Positions 24,890-35,900 of a DNA stretch of 64,000 nt are shown one piece after another (within the stretch, counting starts at the first letter, position 1; each line of letters starts with the position of its first letter). Made by a program: the position numbers and the translations under genes. The notes under the pieces are model-generated. The model had not been told where the DNA came from. It saw only the letters and a list, made by a program, of their open reading frames with translations, and searched no databases. Source of the stretch: Theobroma cacao (lineage: Eukaryota; Streptophyta; Magnoliopsida; Malvales; Malvaceae); contig NC_030852.1 in the NCBI RefSeq assembly GCF_000208745.1, positions 2,329,046-2,393,045 on the forward strand. Reading direction: 5' to 3'.

Positions 24890-25880
24890 AGCTATTCTTT
24901 CTCTGAGTGGCATTTGAAAACTGCTGCTCCGTTGATCTTTATCTTTCTGATCAGACTCTGTATCTTATTGATACTAATAAAACACCTTCTAATCTTTATC
25001 TTTCAAATATATTTTTTTAATGTATAAAACCATTTTAATAAGAAAGGAAAATAATTAATGAAAGTTACAATTAATTTCTATCCGCTAAAGGAATTGGAAG
25101 TTGGATTAGAATATTGCCACAAAATATTGAACCATTAGCAGATTATCAAGCAAGCATCGTTTGGTTTATTGGGGGCATCATGGCAAGGTGTTGCTGCTGC
25201 ATGCTCTATCTCTTTGCTAAGTTTCCATGCCATCTTAGGAACACAAAATAACCGAAAGGTTAAAAAATGGTCGATAAAGAAAGTTATTGATAATTGCGTG
25301 TGTATATTATAAAATTTCAAGAGAAAAATCTACAGGAAAGATAGCAAAAAAATATAGAGAGAATGGTCATATATTGACTGGAAGAAAGAGTGCCATTATG
25401 GAGGTTTGGTTTCTGATTTCCAGAATTGACGGTGCCTATTTCGATGAATACCATGTTGAGATGAATTCTACCTTCCGGACTTTGTTTTGGTGCTGTGCTT
25501 TTGCCTTTGATTTCAAGGTGCTTGATGAATGTTTCTTGGGGTTCGAGGGTGTTTTTGCTACTGATTTTGTTGCTATTATTGCTTTGGGGTGTTCTTGGAG
25601 TCTGAATTTTATGTTTGGTTGTGTGTTTCAAGCTCTTCTGGTCTTGTCCACTTGCTCCTGTTCTGTCATTGTTCAAGTCTAATTCTCTACGGCAATGCGG
25701 CAATGTCTAAGTTTCATAGTGCTGTTTCAAGCTTGAATTATTGCTACTGCTGGGTACTTCCGAGCTTCCATACGCCTGTTCTTGGAGGCTGTACATTGTT
25801 GCTAGTTCTATAATGTGGTTGTGGTGCAGGCAGTTTTTTATACTTGTGTTTGAACTTGGAGGTCATCTTTTAGCTGTTGC
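24890..25880. repeat. Conserved anonymous block, array copy 2
   Basis: Aligns with 16040-17450, with an internal deletion of the part around 16560-16920. The dual-strand open segment is at about 25370-25650. Confidence 0.65.
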
Positions 25881-25885
25881 AGTTA

Positions 25886-25977
25886 TTAAGCTTAAGGCTT
25901 CACTTTTGTTCTCAAGAATCGGGTATTGTGGTTGCTAAGACATGGGTAGTTTGGTTCAAGCGAAAGGTCGCCCATTG
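25886..25977 (+). pseudogene. DUF295 leader and first-codon remnant, unit 2
   Basis: Matches 18735-18827 (AAGCTTARGG..TTTTGTTCTCAAGAATC), including the start region (here ATGGGTAGTTTG) and the codons up to CGCCCA, after which the homology stops. Confidence 0.7.
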
Positions 25978-26119
25978 ATATAAAAGAAATGACTAATTGA
26001 ATCGGTAAACCATCCTTAGTTTAGTTGATAAAAAAATAATATCTTTTAATCAAAATAAATAATTTTGATTTATACGTATCTGTATACAAATTTAACATTG
26101 AAATAAAAAAAGAGATGTT

Positions 26120-28150
26120 TAATGTTGAAAACGGTCATGAATTTTTTATTACTCAAGTTTGGCACACTCACAACTCATCCTACGGACAAATATAGATTTG
26201 GAATGAAAAATGTTTTTATTATTTACATAGAAATTGAAATATCCAAAAGTAAAAATAAAATTTCTAATTTCACAAAGAAATTACAAACATTTATTATACG
26301 TTGGTTTTGAATATAGAAAAGAAACAAACTAAATATACTGTAGACAACAAAATATAGATTAAGGTTTACATATTTCTAAAAGATCACGTTTTGGCTATTA
26401 CAAGAATGCCACTTCTTTTTCCATTTCTTCTCTTGACTGCAAAACTCAAATCCATTTTTTTTAATTATAACTAAAAATGCTTACCTTAAAATAATTAAAG
26501 AAAATATTTTTGTGGGTGTTTTTAGATTTTTTTTTTTTTACACATAATATTTGACTATATATTGAGAAATAGTACTTTCTCGTCTCATAAATTCCATTTC
26601 TGATCAGATGTCTTGCTTTGATTCTTGAGATACTTTTGGAATATCCCCATTACAGAATCGAAGCCTGTGGTTCCACATCTTATCACAATACATTAAATCA
26701 AGAACACAACCTCACAGCACCCAATAAAAGCCATATTACAACCTCAAAACTATCCTCCTTCATACTGGATGCTAACACAACTAATAACCAAGGCCACCTA
26801 CCAATTTACTTAATGCATTGTATTCTGGAGTAGCCAAAGAAAACAGTTACCCCAGGGAAGGATGACTCCGAACAGCATAGACTCATGCCTTCTTCAGGTA
26901 GCAGAAAAAAGAAATAGCTGGGTATTAAATTTAGCACAGCAATAAACGCAGCTATAGCAGACCTCAAAACAGCATAGTTTGAATAATTAAACTCCAATCT
27001 TATCAAATAATGTTTTAAGCATCCTTTTTCTATATTTTTAATGGACACTAATCGGTTCACTAATCCACTTGATTACATTAGCAGAGTCATTCACAATTAA
27101 CAAAGAGAAAACTATAAGTACTGCACTAAGTTCTGCAAAGACCTCATATACCCGCCTCCCTCGAATTCTTCCTAGCAGCCCCAAAACTTTAGGACACTTA
27201 CTAGAGATTTTTGCTAAATTTGAATAAATCATAATGTCAAGAGTAGAATCGGCTATCCCAGGCCATCTGGCTCGAGCCCAGTAAGCAACATGAACCTTCT
27301 CCCTACCCTACATGTAAAAAATAGATGTTCAACAGTCGCTAACTCCACATTACAAATGACACACATACCCATAAAAAATTTTCAATTAGTTTCTCGCTTC
27401 CATGCCAACTTATCAACTTATCTTTTACACACTCATCCAAAGGACAATCTCTAAATAAACAAAAAAAAAAAATGATCTCTCTGACTCATTTCCCACCAAA
27501 GACTCTTACGAAATTCAATATTCCAAACCCACTCATTTTCTACCCTTTTCCCATACTCACACACCTCCTTTTCGTTGACCATTAAAGCATACATCCTAAG
27601 AAAACTCTCTTAATATAAGCTCCTCAAGCCACACATCATATAAAAAAAACACACTTTGCCCATTACTGATAATAACACCAATTGTTAGTAAGGAAAGGGG
27701 CTAATGATGTCGCGTCACATTGTAGAACAGTTCCAATTAATCTCAGAACTCAGAAGTACTGCAGAGGGGTCAACTATCTTATTAGCTATCAATGCACAAT
27801 CAGTAATCTGTCTTTCCCTGATGAATGCAAATTGATGGTCACCAATTACGTCCCCAATCACCATTCTAAATCTATTTACAAGTAGATTCAATACAATCTT
27901 GTAAATACTTCCAAACCATAATAGGGCAAAGTTCATTAATCAACCTTGGATTAATTCCTCTTGGGACTAATGTAATGAATGACAAACTTAATTTTAAAAC
28001 TTGAGATAATTGCTATGAATTTATACATATAAATTTTAACACATAAGCTCAATAATGAAATTATGCACTTGGAAATTAAGAGAGACGAGAACAGTAGTGA
28101 AGCAGGAAATTACCTTTCTCTTGGCACTCTTTTACTAAGAACGAAGATAT
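26120..28150 (-). pseudogene. Coiled-coil gene, copy C (remnant split by a LINE)
   Basis: The left part (26120-26637) contains the 3'-side intron sequence and an exon-4 segment near 26380-26450 with two in-frame stops. The right part (27990-28150) contains a truncated exon-3 end (KKRAKRK-type coding, about 28110-28145), then jumps directly into copy D sequence. Exons 1, 2 and 5 are missing. Confidence 0.65.
26640..27990 (-). mobile_element. LINE (non-LTR retrotransposon) fragment
   Basis: Minus-strand pieces of a plant L1-type ORF2. A reverse transcriptase stretch at about 27936-27740 reads GSIYKIVLNLLVNRFR...VIGDHQFAFIRERQITDCALIAN. A zf-RVT-like segment follows near 27420-27300 (CVICNVELATVEHLFFTC), then a C-terminal part to about 26800. 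Most of the RT domain is missing between the first two pieces. Its limits are placed by comparison with the uninterrupted array copies. I see no poly(A) tail or clear target duplication, so it is a truncated, old insertion. Confidence 0.7.
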
Positions 28151-28310
28151 AATTACATACATAGAATTTGGAATATCTAAAAATAAAAATAAAAATTCTA
28201 ATTTCACAGTACAGTTATACGATCATTTAGGGTTTTCGATTCCAAATCTTGTCTTCCTCATAATCCAAAAAACAAAAAAATATTATTAAGTTGTCTCGTA
28301 ATTTTACTAT

Positions 28311-29729
28311 TCATGGTTTTGCTTCCTGTAGTTTAAGGGCCTTCTGCTGCAACTTGAGAGCTTTTCTCTTTTCCAAGTGCTCCTTTACATTCTCTTTCGA
28401 CTGATTAAACAGTTGTGCAAAGAAATTACAAACAGTTATTACACGTTGGTTTTGAATATAGAAAAGGAATAAATTAAAATTCTATGAAAATCAAAATGTA
28501 AATTAAGATTTACATACCTCCAAAACTTTTAAAAGACCACGTTTTCGTTGTTCCAATAATGCCAATTCTTTTTTCAATTCTTCTATCGACTGTAAAATTC
28601 AAATCTTTTTTTTTAATTACAATTAAAAAATACTTATTTTAAAATAATTGTAAAAAATATTTTTAGAGTGTTTTAAATTACTTTCTCTTCTCATAAATTC
28701 CATTTCTCTTCGATTTCTTGCTTTAATTCTTGAGATACTTTGGAAGATATTTATGGATTACAACAAGGGGCATCTCTAGATTTACTATCAAACTTACAAG
28801 ATTGTTTGTACTCAATCTTTAATCTTGTAAGAGAGAGGAGAGCAGTAATGAAGCAGAAAATTACCTTTCTCTTGTCGCGCTTTTTACTAGGTACGAAGAC
28901 TTTACTAGCCTCTGGCACTGTGCTTGTCTCTGCTTTGATTTTTCCGGACCCCTTAATCATTTTTTTTTTGTACAAATTAATGATGTAATTTGAAGGTTAA
29001 AAACCCAAAAAAAAAACAAAAGCTGTGAACAAATAGAGGATATTTAGAGGAAATTTGAAACCTACCCGAAGTAAATGACCTTTGGGCACAACTGATTTAC
29101 CCAATCCTTCTTCAATTTCATCTTTGGCCTGAGAACAAGGAAAAGAAAAGGAAAAATCATTTTATAGAGCTTGATGAACACAGCCAACAACCAAATCCTT
29201 TCATTTATAGACATGACTATATACTAGTGAAAAATTAATGAAGAAATAGACTTACCCTTTCGTTGCAAGTCTTGTTTATGATCATAAGACCTTTAGGATG
29301 AATATCTGCTTTAAGTTTGGGAGGTTTATCTTCAATTTGTATTTGTTTCTGAGAATAATGAATTTCAGAAGGAGGGTTAAATTTTATTTTTATAACCTTG
29401 TGTTGGGAAGTGGTTGGTTCAAGGCTTGCAGATTGAACTTTGATTTCGGAAGAATTCTCTTCAATATAAGGGATGCGTTGATCGTCAGTATCACGGTTTG
29501 AATTCTCATTCTCATTCTCACCATTACATGTAGGAGTTTCCAACTGTGAAGCAACACTATGATCTTCTATAGGAAGAGAAGGGCTTTCTTTAAGGACTGA
29601 TCTTCTTACTCTAAATCTCCTTTTTGGAACAATAGGTTCTATAAATAACCTAGGCAGTTCTAGCAAGATATTGGCGACCTCTTTCTCAGTATTAGTGGCA
29701 TTGTCAAACAAGTCTGAACTATTCATCAT
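28311..29729 (-). CDS. Coiled-coil protein of unknown function, copy D (only intact array member)
   Basis: Five exons, 29729-29256, 29128-29066, 28951-28865, 28589-28518 and 28400-28311, all phase 0, giving 261 residues with no internal stop. Order: a short hydrophobic motif (EKEVANILLELPRLF, residues 15-29), an acidic Ser/Asn-rich stretch with SQLETP, a segment rich in Lys/Ile (HKVIKIKFNPPSE), VPKGHLLR, a basic patch (PSKKRDKRK, about 200-208) and a terminal coiled coil with Leu heptads (LKKELALLEQRKRGLLKVLE and VKEHLEKRKALKLQQKALK). It resembles a basic/leucine-zipper layout but lacks the bZIP N-x7-R/K signature, so DNA binding is speculative. At the end of exon 5 the donor present in copy A has changed, and translation stops six codons later. 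I do not recognise the family. ATG 29729 is followed by a second in-frame ATG at 29726. Confidence 0.55.
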
Positions 29730-29904
29730 TATGGTTTTCAATGTTTTCGTTTTATCCTTATGAAGAAAGAGTTTTGACAAATTATTGACAGAGGTGGGTG
29801 ATAAGGAAAAAGGGTGTTGCAAATTTAAAAGAAGTAAAAGGAATAAATTCACTTTAAGAAGGGTTGCAACAAAAAAAAATAAGATTTATGTTTTTAATGT
29901 ACTT

Positions 29905-30150
29905 GAAAAACAAAAATTTATCAAACTTCTATAGAATTCTTATTTTCTTTTGCAGCAATGGAAGAAAAATTTGAAAAAAAAAATGGAGAGAATTATTATA
30001 AATTGTTTTTTCTTTTCATTCATGTTCAAAAGACAAAAAATCTCATTTATTTATAAGAAAAAATTGTTTCTCCCAACATACACGCCTGTATGTTTTCAAC
30101 AGACACAACTGTTTGTTTCTATAAGGCACAATTATTCAATTTTTCAACAG
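29905..30150 (-). promoter_or_regulatory. LTR-like upstream region of copy D
   Basis: On the minus strand: GTTGTGTCTGTTGAAAAC repeats, TGTTGGGAG, a TATA box (TTATAAATAAATG, near 30045-30055), a leader with TTTTTTCAAATTT and then TCTATAGAAGTTTGATAA. The last 17 bases (CTATAGAAGTTTGATAA) are identical to the copia LTR R region near 53130-53146, and the order of all elements matches the LTR. Confidence 0.6.
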
Positions 30151-30950
30151 ACTTAAAAGAAAAGTAACAGCACAAAGCGACAAATTATTGAACCATTTGC
30201 AGATTATCGAGCAAACACCGTTTGGTTTATTAGGGGCGTCATGACAAGGTGTTGCTGCTGCATGCTCTGTCTCTTTGCGAAGGTTCCATGCCACCCTGGG
30301 AACACAAAGTAACCAAAAGGTTAAACAATGGTAGATAAAGAAATTTATTGATAAATGCATGTGTATATTATAAAATTTCAAGAGAACACTCTACAGGAAA
30401 GATAGCAAAATAATATAGAGAGAATGGTCATATCTTGATTGGAAGAAAGAGCGCCATTATGGAGGTTTGGTTTCTGATTTTCAGAATTGATGGTGCCTGT
30501 TTCCATATATACTATGTTGAGATGGATTCTACCTTCCGGACTTTGTTTTGGTGTTGTGCTTTTGCCTTTGATTTCAAGGTGCTTGATGAATGTTTCTTGT
30601 GTTCCGAGGGTGTTTTTGCTGCTGATTTTGTTGCTATTATTGTTGCTGGGTGTTCTTGGAGTCTGACTTTTATGTTTGGTTGTGTGTTTCAGGCTCTTCT
30701 GGTCTTGTCCATTCCTCCAGTTCTGTCATTGTTCAAGTCAAATTTCTCTATAGTAATGCGGCAATGTCTAAGTTACGTAGGGCTGTTTAAAGCTTATATT
30801 ATTGCTGTTGCTTGGGTAGTTCCAAGCTTCCATGCGCCTGTTCTTGGAGTCTGTACATTGTTCTTCTATTCGTGGTTGTGGTGCAGGCAGTTTCTGATAC
30901 TTGTGTTTGAGCTTGGAGGTCATCTTTTTGTTGTTGCAATTAGAGTGGTT
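30150..30950. repeat. Conserved anonymous block, array copy 4
   Basis: Aligns with 16360-17450 and 25130-25880. The plus-strand frame over 30435-30998 stays open for 187 codons, longer than in the other copies, and the minus-strand frame is also open over the core. Confidence 0.65.
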
Positions 30951-31029
30951 TGTACTCCTTTATTTTTATTAATAAATTTCTCTATGCTTTTTTTATAAAA
31001 AAAAAAAAACCTTAATGACACATGCACAA

Positions 31030-31540
31030 TTAAATTCTGCATTGATTTGTTAAAATATTTAATTATTTTCAAGAAATCAAAAATTGTTTTCGCCAAATCT
31101 GAAACTATTTAATGACTAATATGGGAATAAAATGTAAGTTTAGTACAAATATTGTAATTTACTTCCATTTTCTTGCCCTTGAAGGTTCATAAGCCCTAGA
31201 ATTAGGACAGACTCTCTTTATATATAAGCCTCCTTCAAGAGTGGAACATCTATTGCTCTTTACTTTAATTAGCTTTCTCTAACAAAGATTTCGAATTTTG
31301 TCATCTCATTCATTAAGCTTAGGGCTGTCTTTTGTTCTCAAGAATCTAGTATTGTCAGGGTCACAGACCAGTCTGGTTGACACCAGAAAGTATACCTTCC
31401 GCATGAACTGTAGTGACTTGAAAATTTAGATGGCCAGTTTGATTTTAGTTAGCTGTAGACTTGGTTGTTATTCCATGACAATTCGTAAAGAATTTCTATG
31501 TTTTCAATTGATATGGCCTCCTATTTTGTTGTTTTCAATT
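31030..31540 (+). pseudogene. Collapsed DUF295 copy, unit 4
   Basis: The DUF295 promoter and leader (matching 18460-18777) run straight into the last 14 codons (PVWLTPE, stop near 31405) and the 3' UTR. The whole propeller coding region has been deleted, the junction lying close to 31355-31365. Confidence 0.8.
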
Positions 31541-31549
31541 GGCATGCAA

Positions 31550-32953
31550 CAGGTAAACTCAGTAGGTTTTAGCATGAAGATTCTATATAGCCTACAGTGT
31601 ATACCAATGAATAAGATACCTTCTAATAAAATATTAATTGATTAGTGAATTAAGTATATAATAACAATAAAGGAAAAAAACTTGATTTAAATACAATAAT
31701 TTGCAAGTTTTAAAATGTTGTAGAAGAATGTGAATATTATGTGATTCAATAATGAAATTTAGGGTAAGTTTTTATTTATTTTTGCATGAAATTACAACCT
31801 AATATCATTATTTGTAGTCAGTTTGTCCCTACTAGTATGATAACAAGGCTTTATACCTCAGTGGCATAAGATGATAGCATGGCTTTTTACACCTAATTGG
31901 CATTTGAAGGTTGATATGCACTAAAAGTAAGCCATCCTTTGGCTAATGATGCAATTTCTAGTTACAAATTGTGGTAATGGTGAATAACAAATCCAATATA
32001 AGTAGTAAAACAATTAATTGGAGCCTAAATTAATCAAATTCATGATTTAGTTATCCCTGCTACTATTAGCATTTGAACCACTTCAAGAATCATTATGCAA
32101 TCCCTGAATAGGAATCCTTATTCCCTTAGAAAATATATTTGTGTTACCTTGAACCAGAAACACTGATACCATGCCATTGGCATGGCTGCAAAACCACACA
32201 GTTTACCAACAGAGTTCAGCTGTACATGATACCAGGACTACATCGATCTGCCGTATCCAAGAACTTTGGTGACTCCAATATTTCTGGTATTGATGCTTGT
32301 TAGACTGCCAAAATTGTAAATATCATTACATGCATTCATGAAACAATTATACGTGATATATGCTTCAGTCCCAATGGTGCATTGCTTGAGGATAACGGAG
32401 CATCCATATATCATTGTTTATGGAGGAAACTAAAGAGTTCTTCATGGCTGATTTAATGTTAAGACAGTTATTCATTCAAACCTTGCAAGTACATATACAC
32501 GACAGGAATGTTAAACTAAGTGTAGCAAGAAGAGTATAACATCTAAACACAAAGATCGAGATCCAATGTTCTTGCTTTTGAGATTCTTCTTTCTTTATGT
32601 GCATCATAGAGGCAAAAAATAACCAACCATGACATCTTCTAACGAATTGGTTAACCGTCCATCACGTGGCAAGGCTAAATGGAAAGGTAGATCCACATTT
32701 GCAGATGCTTGGCGACCAGAAGTTGTCAAGTTGAAATTCAAAAAAGGGGGAATGGTACTATGAGGAGGTGATGCCTATTCAGGATTTGCTGCCAAAAAAG
32801 GAATTATGCAACCATATTACACAGCAGGGAGTTGGAGTGTTCTGTGAAGATTATTAGTTTGAGCATGATATTCACCATCTTATCTATAAGGATTTCTGGG
32901 TAAGGAAAACTATATTGAGAGTAAATGATCTTGATTTGTAGTAAAGATTTGCC
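31550..32953. other. Intergenic DNA downstream of the SYTF-like gene
   Basis: No supported exon. The part from about 32600 to 32900 is less AT-rich but has no sustained open frame on either strand; it may include the 3' UTR of the SYTF-like gene, whose poly(A) site I cannot place. Confidence 0.5.
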
Positions 32954-35900
32954 TCAACTTCCAGAAGATCTTCTAGAAGGTGATGAGTTCAAAATTTCCT
33001 GACCAAGCTCCTTTATCTTGTTGAGTAGAAGCATTTGCTCAGTCTCAAGCTGTACCATGTATTCTTCTTGCAAATCTTGAAGAGCTTCAAGTTCACTCAA
33101 TGGATTTGAGACTCCTTCAAGGTTGCTATCCTCAATTGAAGACTGAAGCTTGATCATCATTTGTTTCATCTGTACAAACTCATTTAAAATAAAATATATG
33201 TCAGAGTTTGAAATTGTTTGATTTATTCACAAGCATAGTTCATGAGTGATAAATGATAAACTACAAAAGAAAAAAAAAATCCTAGTAACGAATAAATTAA
33301 ATCTTTGCTTTTTCATTCTTACCTTATATATTAACAAGTCATATAGAAAAAAGTTAACCAGGTGAATGCTACAATAAAAATCCAATTTGCCCATACGAAA
33401 ATTGGTTTGTAGTGGCAATATTTCCAAGTCCAGACTGCTAAGTAAAACCTGTTGAAAAACAGCCTTTACATACTGTGTTGACCGCAATATATCATGACTT
33501 GATGTTGAACTTGCCAGATCATAATTCATTTTACAAAAAAAATTTGCAGTGTGACAATGTCCAATACTTCTACCATATTTTAGAAGTCATGTAAACTTTG
33601 AAAAAAAAGTTAATTTAGATAAGGAATTTCGTGATTGTGCATAGAATAATATATATGGCCATGTATAAATCAACACCAACAACAGCTTTCACCTGGCTTG
33701 ATATTTGATGTGCTTTTGTTAAGGATGGTTCAGGGTCCAGACTAGGTCTCTTCAGTAATTCTGGGACTTTTCTCGTAACCTGAACATGAATCTCTCCCCT
33801 TTTGACCCCTTGAAGCGGTATCCACTTGTCAGACATCTCATTTGGAGGCAGTCTCTGATATTCTACAACACAATCACCTATGTTGGATGTCGGTAGCAAG
33901 GCATTGTGGTCTTTCACATGCAACTCCAAGGGACTACCATCATCAGGGAATTCCAAAGTTTGATGCCACTGAGGATTCAATGTTCTGTACATAACCTGAA
34001 AGGCAATCCATGGAACAGTTAAGAACTATTGAAGCATACAGGATCAACAGAAAAAATTGAAAGTGAACAGACAAGATTCTATAATATAAGTAATTCAGTT
34101 GCAGAATATGGACAAGATATAAATATCCAACACCATACATGCCAATTGTTACTGCAATTCATTTCATAGGAATTTTAAGAAGCAAAAGATACAAGCCTGT
34201 TTAATGAAGGATGAGAAGAAGCGAAATGGTGAGAAAGATCATGCAATTATCAGTAACCAACAAAAAAAAAACACAATTCAAAAGAAACAAAGGAAAAAGT
34301 AAAATGAAAAATATAAAAAAAAAAATGCATCATTCAAATCCTTTTTTTTAGACAGCCAAAGTAAGAAGCAACTGTTTCAAAATTCTGAAGGGCACTAAAA
34401 CTTCTAGCCAACAACCACCTTATTATTAATATAGAAACACCACCCCCCCCCCACCCCAAAGAGAAAAAAACAGAGACAGTGAGAATAACAGAGAAAAGTT
34501 ATATGTTGTCTCAAAACCTTTGTTCGTCTCTTCAAGTTTCCATAATGCACCCTCACGTATGGATCACTTGTCCCCCTTAGATCAGCAGCTATTAGGTCTC
34601 TTGCTTCAACAAGCACAAGTTCGATCCAGCCATTACCTGGATATGCAGAACCCTTGAAGAAAAGAAAAAAAAAAGAGAAACACATATTAGCACAGTCACA
34701 CTTGAGATGGAAGATCATCAACTAGTAAGCATAGAGATTGTCAGATTTGCTTGTTTCAACTGTAGTATCAGACAGGCCAAGCAGGTAAGTCCAAAAGTGC
34801 GACCCAGCTCACACTATGCACATAACCATGTTCAATGAATACATGTACACATATGCTTGTAGTTTCTTTTGACAATTAAGCCTATATCTCAAACATCATA
34901 TATTATATTTAATTCTTTTTCCCGGTAAAGTTCTTATGGCCAGTGCTATTCATACTACCCCATTTCTTTACTCCTTTCTGTAAGTTTGTATACTTTTGCG
35001 CACTTATAAAAGAGCATGTAAAGTAGAAAGGGCACACTTTAATTTTTTTTCTTTAATAATAAAATTACAGGAATGGTCTTTCCCTTCACGCTAATAAAAA
35101 GTTACCCTTGATCCTTCATAGTCATCAATGCTAACTGCTTCTATCTGGATCCTTAGTTCTCCTGAATTCACTTTCTCAAGAGGGACCCACACATCCCTCA
35201 CTGACCCTTCTACCAGTCCCTCGAGATTTATCCGTGCACTACCAATGCTGTCATCTCCAAAGACCTCTTCAGTGTAGCATTTTATCTTCAGGTATTCACC
35301 ACCTCCTATTTCATCAAACTCAAACTTCTGATTCCAGATAGGATTAAAAGAGTGTGCTGTCCTTGTTTTCTGGAGAACCTGAAAAGAAGGTTCATAGCAA
35401 AGATAAGGATAATCATAACTACATGTGCACTATCACACTTGTAACCTCAACTGGAACATTAAAAGCTACCTTTCCATACTGCAATTTAACATAGGGGTTA
35501 CACTTTCCAAATTTGTCTTTTGTAACAATATCCTTCCCTTCCACAACAGTTACATTAATTTTCCTTCCAGTTCTTGAAAGGAAATTTGATGACCCATTCA
35601 GCGTTGGTTGTGACCTAACACGGAAGTTGTTGAAGCTATGAGAACCATCAGAAAATTGCCATTCTTTTACCACAAGCCTGACTGCCAACTGCTAAATGTA
35701 TACAAACAAGAGAACAGTTTTAGTCAGCACACATGCAACTCATTATTTTAGTTCTCTACTAAAGAAATTCATAGTTATACCTCATGCATGAACTATTTAT
35801 AGTATTCATTCAACATTAAAACCAAAAACACACCCAGTTGTTGGCAAGACACATTGTTAGTGCGGAAAAGCAAACTACATCCCTACTGAGACAGAATGCT

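Larger units (their letters stand above)
13200..31650. repeat. Decayed tandem array of an 8-kb-class unit (four coiled-coil gene copies)
   Basis: Four partial units can be aligned. Unit 1 (about 13.2-21.2 kb) has copy A, a conserved block and a long DUF295 gene. Unit 2 (21.24-26.0 kb) has copy B, a DUF295 C-terminal scrap, the block and a DUF295 leader. Unit 3 (26.1-28.15 kb) has copy C, broken by a LINE. Unit 4 (28.15-31.55 kb) has copy D, the block and a collapsed DUF295. The motif 'aggatatt' with flanks at 13290 recurs at 21312, marking the unit edge. Order and orientation are kept, so unequal exchange followed by deletions and insertions is the likely origin. Confidence 0.75.

Noticed and set aside
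28311..29729. bZIP transcription factor call for copy D
   Set aside because: Basic patch and Leu heptads are present but the N-x7-R/K basic-region signature is missing, so only 'coiled coil' is supported.
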